Shown: piece after piece, positions 28,786-33,897 of the stretch
Layout: each line of letters starts with the position of its first letter
Numbering within the stretch: position 1 is the stretch's first letter
NCBI GenBank assembly: GCA_029974925.1
Contig: JARKQH010000474.1
Location: 1 to 33,897, forward strand
Direction: 5' to 3'
Length of the DNA stretch: 33,897 bases
Source of the DNA: Verrucomicrobiota bacterium
Lineage (GTDB): Bacteria > Verrucomicrobiota > Verrucomicrobiia > Limisphaerales > UBA8199
Notes under the pieces: generated by a model
What the model saw: only the letters and a program-made list of their open reading frames with translations
What the model was told of the DNA's origin: nothing
Database searches by the model: none
Program-made: the position numbers and the translations under genes

Positions 28786-28943
28786 ACGCAAAGGAACGCA
28801 GAGCTCCGGCATCACACGCCAGGCCATTACTGCCGCCACTCCTCCAGCCCGGCAACGGCAGGCGCGATGCCCCGGCTTCCGACGCGGTGTCAATCCCTCC
28901 TGCGGCGCCTTGCTTGATTGATTCAAGGTGTTACCCTCTCCGC

Positions 28944-30485
28944 ATGACGATTGCTGACATGCGGGTCGCTCCCCGCCCGGAGGCCCGGTGGAGAGGTTTC
29001 GGCTTGATGCCGCGGCTGCTTCTGCTGGTTTTTGTGGCCTGCCTTTCCCTCGAGGTTTGCCCGGCGCAGCCGGTTGCCGAACGTGCCGCCGAGCTGGAAC
29101 TGCGCGGGCAATTCAAAGAAGCCGCCGCCCTCCTCCAAGCCGCCCTAGCCGACCCTTCCCTCGAGGCCTCAAACCGCCACGTGCTCCGTTTCGAACTGGA
29201 CCGCCTTGATCGCATCCGAAAAGACTTCCCCTACACCGCCGAGGAGTTGTTCGACGCCCTCAAAAAAAGCGTCAAAGACCTTACCCGCGAGGAATACGAC
29301 CGTTGGGTGGCGGAGGGGCGGTTCGACAGCCGCGTGATTGACGGTGAACGACGGTTCATGACTTCCAGTGTGAGCAACCTGTTCTGGCGGTATCCCGAGC
29401 TCAACCCGCGCCGCATGCCCCCCAAAGACACCCGGGCCCTGGAAAAGGCCCGGTGGGAACACTGCGTGGCCATCCGGCAGGCCGCGGTGGCGGAGAAGAA
29501 ACCTTATGTCCTGCCCAAACGCTTCCGGATGACGATGAAGGTGACCGCCAAACCCGGCGCCGCCCCCGCCGGCGAGATGGTCCGCGCGTGGCTCCCCATC
29601 CCGCGCGAATACCCGTTTCAAACCGACTTCACGCTCATCACCTCCACGCCACGCGCCATCCAGGTTGCGCCGGCCGACAGTCCGATTCGGTCCGTGTTTC
29701 TCGAACAACCGGCTCGAAAGAACCAACCCACCGTCTTCGAGGTGGTTTACGATTACACCACCTACGGCGTGTGGTTCCAAGTGGACCCCGCCCTGGTCAA
29801 GCCCTGCGAGCGGCAGGACCCCGTGTTCGAGACCTACACCCGCGAGGCGCCGCACGTCGTCTTTACGCCCGAAATCCGGGCCCTGTCGGAAACCATCGCC
29901 GGTTCCGAAACCAATGGTTTTCTGAAGGCCAAAATGTTCCACGATTGGATCGCCGAGAACATCCAATACAGCTACGCCATCGAGTACTCCACCATTCGCA
30001 ACATCAGCGATTACTGCCGCGCCCGCCGCTACGGCGATTGCGGCCAGGAGGCTCTCCTGTTCATCACCCTCTGCCGCCTCAACGGCATCCCGGCCCGCTG
30101 GCAATCCGGCTGGAACACGTTCCCCGGCGCCAAGTCCATTCACGATTGGGCCGAGATTTATCTCCCGCCTTACGGCTGGATGCCGGTGGACCCGTATATG
30201 GGCATTTTCGCCATGCGATACGCCACCAGCCTCTCCCCGGACCAACGGCGCGACATTCGCGACTTCTATTTCGGCGGCCTGGACGCCTATCGCATGGCCG
30301 CCAACTCCGACCACAACCAGGACCTCACGCCGCCCAAACGCTCGCTGCGCTCGGATAACGTGGATTTTCAGCGCGGCGAACTCGAATGGGGCGACCAAAA
30401 CATCTATTTCGACCAATACTCCTACAGCCTCACGGTGAAGGAAGTGCCGCTGAAAAACCCGGCCCGATTGCGCCCGGCACCCTGA
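28944..30485 (+). CDS. Secreted transglutaminase-like superfamily protein
   Basis: Start at ATG 28944 (MTIADMRVAPRPEARWRGFGLMPRLLLLVFVACLSLEVCPAQP). Catalytic-type motifs CRARRYGDCGQEALLFITLCRLNGIPARWQSGW, SIHDWAEIYLPPYGWMPVDPYMG. Confidence 0.9.
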   Translation: MTIADMRVAPRPEARWRGFGLMPRLLLLVFVACLSLEVCPAQPVAERAAELELRGQFKEAAALLQAALADPSLEASNRHVLRFELDRLDRIRKDFPYTAEELFDALKKSVKDLTREEYDRWVAEGRFDSRVIDGERRFMTSSVSNLFWRYPELNPRRMPPKDTRALEKARWEHCVAIRQAAVAEKKPYVLPKRFRMTMKVTAKPGAAPAGEMVRAWLPIPREYPFQTDFTLITSTPRAIQVAPADSPIRSVFLEQPARKNQPTVFEVVYDYTTYGVWFQVDPALVKPCERQDPVFETYTREAPHVVFTPEIRALSETIAGSETNGFLKAKMFHDWIAENIQYSYAIEYSTIRNISDYCRARRYGDCGQEALLFITLCRLNGIPARWQSGWNTFPGAKSIHDWAEIYLPPYGWMPVDPYMGIFAMRYATSLSPDQRRDIRDFYFGGLDAYRMAANSDHNQDLTPPKRSLRSDNVDFQRGELEWGDQNIYFDQYSYSLTVKEVPLKNPARLRPAP

Positions 30486-30531
30486 GCCCAGCGAGGCCAA
30501 CAAATCAAAAACCTCCCGACCTCTATCACTT

Positions 30532-31734
30532 ATGGACTCCCTGCCCACTGTCCTGCTCAAGCCGGGGGAGGCGGACCGCATCGTCGCGGGCCACCCCTGG
30601 GTCTATGGCACTTCGATCCTGCGTCTGAGCCGTCCCGCCGCCGATGGCGAGCTGGTGCAGGTCAAAGACCATCGTCAGCGCCTGCTGGGAAGCGGGTTCT
30701 TCAATTCCCATTCAAAAATCCACGTGCGGCTGCTCTCGCCCGACCGCATTCAACCGGACCAGGCCTTTTTCGAGGAGCGCATCCGCCTGGCCCTCGAAGT
30801 TCGCCGCCGGCACCTCCCTGGCGCCTCTTCGTTCCGCGTGGTGAATGCCGAAAGCGACTTTCTCAGCGGCTTGATCGTGGACAAATACGAAGACGTGCTC
30901 GTGGTGCAGATCAGCTCGCTGGGGATGGACCAGCGCAAGTCTCTGATTGTCGAGGCGCTCCAACGCGTCTTTTCGCCCCGCGCCATACTCGAGCGGGGGG
31001 ACATGGCTTCGCGCAAATTTGAAGGCCTTCCGGACGCGGGCGGCCTGCTCCAGGGCCAACTGGAGGGTCCCCTCACCGTCAACCTCAATGGCCTGAAGTT
31101 CGAGACCGACCTGGCGGCCGGCCACAAAACCGGCCTTTACCTGGATCAGCAAACCAACTATCAGCGCGTCGCCGGCCTGGCGGACCGGGGCCAGGTGCTC
31201 GATGCGTTCAGCTTCCTGGGCGGCTTTGGCCTGCATGCGGCGCGCGCCGGCGCTGAGCACGTGCATTTTCTGGACCAAAGCCCGGAGGCGATCGCCGCCG
31301 CCCGGCGCAATGCGTCCCTGAATGGACTGACCGACAAATGTTCCTTCGAGAGTGTCAACGTGTTTGACTGGCTCAAGGCCCAGACCGCCACCCGGCCGCA
31401 TGAGAAGCTCATTCCGCGCTGGGATGCCATCATCCTCGATCCGCCTTCCTTCACCCGCAATCGCGCGGCGGTGCCCGACGCCCTGCGCGGCTACAAGGAA
31501 ATTCACCTGCGCTCTCTAAAGCTGTTGAAACCCGGCGGCACACTCGCCACGTTTTGCTGTTCGCACCATGTCCCGGCCAATCTCTTTCGAGACACCGTGT
31601 TGTCCGCCGCTTACGATGCCCGGCGCATCCTGCGCCAAGTGGCCACCTTTTCCCAAGGGCCGGACCATCCCATCATCCCGATGATTCCGGAAACCGAGTA
31701 CCTGAAGGGCTTCGCTTTCGAGCTGGTGCGGTAA
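30532..31734 (+). CDS. rlmI: 23S rRNA (cytosine-C5-)-methyltransferase RlmI-like (PUA + SAM MTase)
   Basis: LLKPGEADRIVAGHPWVYGTSI (PUA), HKTGLYLDQQTNYQRVA, VLDAFSFLGGFGLHAARAGA, WDAIILDPPSFTRNRAAVPDALRGYKEIHLRSLKLLKPGGTLATFCCSHHV. Confidence 0.93.
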   Translation: MDSLPTVLLKPGEADRIVAGHPWVYGTSILRLSRPAADGELVQVKDHRQRLLGSGFFNSHSKIHVRLLSPDRIQPDQAFFEERIRLALEVRRRHLPGASSFRVVNAESDFLSGLIVDKYEDVLVVQISSLGMDQRKSLIVEALQRVFSPRAILERGDMASRKFEGLPDAGGLLQGQLEGPLTVNLNGLKFETDLAAGHKTGLYLDQQTNYQRVAGLADRGQVLDAFSFLGGFGLHAARAGAEHVHFLDQSPEAIAAARRNASLNGLTDKCSFESVNVFDWLKAQTATRPHEKLIPRWDAIILDPPSFTRNRAAVPDALRGYKEIHLRSLKLLKPGGTLATFCCSHHVPANLFRDTVLSAAYDARRILRQVATFSQGPDHPIIPMIPETEYLKGFAFELVR

Positions 31735-31782
31735 CGCCCGCGCCCCTTGCCTTATTTCCGCCGACGACTACCTTACGGGCCG

Positions 31783-32916
31783 ATGAACCGACTGAGTCTC
31801 ACCGCAAAACTGACGGCATGGGTTGTCCTGTTCGGGGTGCATGAAACCGCCACCGCAGCCGCGCCGACCGCTCAAGAAGCGCGCCAATCACCCGCCTTGG
31901 TTTGGACCGATATCCGCCAGTTGGGTGTTGAAGGCCGCGGCTGGACCGATACGAAAGACTATTACGATCGGCTGCCCGCCAAAGCCGAAACCACGGTCCG
32001 GCCGCCGGTGTGGAACCTGGCGCGCAACTCCGCCGGCCTGCTTGTCCGCTTTCGCTCCGATGCGAGCGCGATCCATGCGCGCTGGGCTCTCACATCTCCC
32101 AACCTCGCCATGCCCCACATGCCCGCCACCGGCGTCAGCGGCCTGGACCTTTACGTCAAGATGCCGGGCGGCTCATGGCACTGGCTGGCGGTCGGCCAGC
32201 CGAAGGCCCAAACCAATGAGGTCGAACTCGTCAGCGGTCTTCCCGAGGGCGAGCGCGAGTACTTGTTGTACCTGCCCCTCTACAATGGCACGCGGTTCGT
32301 CGAACTCGGCGTGCCGGCCGGGTCGCGGCTCCAGCCAGCCGGCCCGTGGGGTCCCGGCCGGCGCAAGCCAATTGTTTTCTATGGCACATCCATTCTCCAG
32401 GGTGGCTGCGCCTCCCGGCCGGGCATGTGCCACAGCGCCATCGTCGGCCGCCGCTTGAACTGGCCCACGCTCAACCTGGGTTTTTCGGGCAACGGCAAAA
32501 TGGAACCCGAGCTGGCGGACCTGCTGGCGGAACTGGACCCCGCCGTTTATGTGCTGGATTGCCTGCCCAACATGCTCGGTCGCGAGGTGGCCGAGCGGGT
32601 CGTTCCCTTTGTCCGCCGGCTTCGCGCCGCTCACCCGGAGACCCCGATTGTGCTGGTGGAGGACCGCACCTATGCCAATGCCTTTTTGCTTCCGGAAAAG
32701 CAAGCCCGGCACGACCAGAGTCGCCGCGCCCTCCGGGAGGCCTGGCGCCAGCTCAGGAAGGAAGGCGTCAAACACCTCTATTATATGCCCGGCGACTCGT
32801 TAATCGGCGGAGATGGCGAAGGCACCGTGGACGGCTCGCATCCAACCGACCTGGGTTTTATGCGCCAGGCCGATGCCTTCATCAAGACCCTCCGTCCCCT
32901 CCTCAAAGCAAAATGA
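31783..32916 (+). CDS. SGNH/GDSL hydrolase with N-terminal GxDLY-type domain
   Basis: Start at ATG 31783 with signal peptide. GVSGLDLYVKMPGGSWHW (GxDLY), KPIVFYGTSILQGGCASRPGMCHSAIVGRRLNWPTLNLGFSGNGKMEPELADLLAELDPAVYVLDCLPNM (SGNH blocks), DGSHPTDLGF (Asp-His block). Confidence 0.92.
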   Translation: MNRLSLTAKLTAWVVLFGVHETATAAAPTAQEARQSPALVWTDIRQLGVEGRGWTDTKDYYDRLPAKAETTVRPPVWNLARNSAGLLVRFRSDASAIHARWALTSPNLAMPHMPATGVSGLDLYVKMPGGSWHWLAVGQPKAQTNEVELVSGLPEGEREYLLYLPLYNGTRFVELGVPAGSRLQPAGPWGPGRRKPIVFYGTSILQGGCASRPGMCHSAIVGRRLNWPTLNLGFSGNGKMEPELADLLAELDPAVYVLDCLPNMLGREVAERVVPFVRRLRAAHPETPIVLVEDRTYANAFLLPEKQARHDQSRRALREAWRQLRKEGVKHLYYMPGDSLIGGDGEGTVDGSHPTDLGFMRQADAFIKTLRPLLKAK

Positions 32917-33812
32917 AGCAAGCTGCGCCTGACTCCAAGTCCTCCCCCGCGAAGAAAAGCCCCGCGGCTGCGCCTTCCCTGCCGCCCGGCCTGCGCCGCT
33001 TTTTCTATTTCACCGCGGCCGTGACCGGGGCGGCAATCATGATCGTCGAGATTCTCGGCGCCAAAATGCTCTCGCCTTACATCGGCACGTCTCACTTTGT
33101 CTGGACCGCGCAAATCGCCGTCACTCTCGTGGCCTTGGCGGGGGGGTACTATGCCGGCGGGCGCCTGGCCGACCGGTCACAACAGCCGCATTGGCTCTAC
33201 GGCGCCATCCTTGGCGCCGCCGTTTATCTTGCGCTGACCGTCTTGGTCGTCGAGCATATCGCTTACTGGTGCCTGGATTTCAACCTCGCCGTGGGTTCCT
33301 TGCTGGCTTCCGCGCTGCTCTATTTCGTCCCCCTCAGCCTTTTGGCCATGACCGGCCCCTTCCTGGTTCGCGTCATCACCTCTTCGGTGGCGGGGGTGGG
33401 CGGCAACGTCGGCCGCCTGACCTCGATCAGCACCCTCGGGAGTTTCGGCGGAACCCTGCTGATCGGTTACGTCCTCATCCCGTTCCTTCCCAACTCGGTG
33501 ACCATGTATGTCACCTCGCTGGCGTTGATGCTGCTGAGCCTGGTTTACTTCGTGGGATTCCGTCGCCGCGCCACAGCGCCTGTCATGATCGCCCTGCTGA
33601 CGCTCGCAGCCGTCGGCGTTCCCTTGCGCCGATCCTTCAACCACAACTACCGGCTGGTCATCGAACGGTTTCGCGCCAATTCACACTTCGGCCAGATTCA
33701 AATCCTTGACCATCGCCAGAAGCCGATTCGCTATTTCCTCAACGATAACCTGATTCAACCTAAATTCCGCAGTTGGAGGGTAAGTTTTCATGCGGTGGGG
33801 GCTCCGATTTGA
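32913..33812 (+). pseudogene. Truncated fused-MFS / spermidine-synthase-like membrane protein (SpeE domain apparently lost)
   Basis: ATG at 32913 overlaps the preceding stop (ATGA). MIVEILGAKMLSPYIGTSHFVWTAQIAVTLVALAGGYYAGGRLADR, many TMs, then HFGQIQILDHRQKPIRYFLNDNLIQ (start of a SpeE-type domain), after which similarity stops and a stop codon occurs at 33810-33812. Confidence 0.65.
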
Positions 33813-33853
33813 GTTGGGAGGGGCACGTCGAACATCTGGCCTTTCAACTGCGG
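33767..33853. repeat. Imperfect inverted repeat near truncation point
   Basis: ccgcagttggaggg (33767-33780) versus cctttcaactgcgg (33840-33853): 12/14 complementary. A perfect palindrome caactgcg-g-cgcagttg lies at 33845-33861. Confidence 0.6.
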
Positions 33854-33897
33854 CGCAGTTGCGGCCAACCACGCGCAAACCCGCTGGTAGCCGGCCC
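33788..33897 (-). CDS. 3' end of an unidentified CDS entering from the right edge (partial)
   Basis: Open minus-strand frame to the window edge, stop TGA at 33788-33790: AGYQRVCAWLAATAPQLKGQMFDVPLPTQIGAPTA*. Amino-acid composition looks protein-like. Not in the ORF track because it has no start in the window. Confidence 0.4.
   Translation of the reverse strand, partial: AGYQRVCAWLAATAPQLKGQMFDVPLPTQIGAPTA

Noticed and set aside
28197-28926. ORFs 28197..28562, 28253..28921 (+) and 28378..28926, 28087..28296 (-) in the repeat island
   Set aside because: Their sequences are generated by the octamer array and the 50-bp repeats (for example FPPSYFRTFLLSSLPTFPP and FCVRLRGLRPPAVAPPG); no domain or credible start region.
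28587-28943. N-terminal extension of the transglutaminase-like ORF (track start 28587)
   Set aside because: The extension runs through the repeat island; ATG 28944 followed by a signal peptide is the better start.
29169-30581. 470-aa minus-strand ORF antisense to the transglutaminase-like gene
   Set aside because: The plus-strand gene has catalytic-type motifs; the antisense frame has none.

Overview
This is a high-GC bacterial window with about 16 well-supported protein-coding genes and little intergenic DNA. It lacks rRNA, a recognisable tRNA, a CRISPR array or a complete mobile element. The gene content suggests Verrucomicrobiota or another PVC lineage (inference): a giant LamG/lamin-tail/CotH secreted protein, an OmcB-like envelope protein, a GxDLY/SGNH hydrolase and an ECF sigma factor. 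Housekeeping genes are cimA, valS, lpdA, metY and rlmI. Accessory genes are: a secreted TIM-barrel-like enzyme; a protein whose C-terminus resembles chlamydial OmcB; a 2664-aa modular secreted protein; an MFS / EEP phosphodiesterase / FAD-oxidoreductase operon; a caspase/gingipain-like (clan CD) secreted protein; an ECF sigma + 79-aa protein + Ycf46-like AAA ATPase module; a transglutaminase-like protein; an SGNH hydrolase; and a truncated fused-MFS/spermidine-synthase-like protein at the right edge. A roughly 0.9-kb non-coding island (28047-28943) holds several unrelated repeat types: an octamer tandem array, a 50-bp duplicated element, a strong palindrome and short inverted motifs. Two features are absent from the supplied ORF track: a 53-aa two-TM protein (9106-9267, minus) and a partial minus-strand CDS entering from the right edge (33788-33897). 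No fully convincing new system is proven. The best candidates for follow-up are the sigma/79-aa/Ycf46 module, the OmcB-like protein, the clan-CD-like protein and the repeat island.
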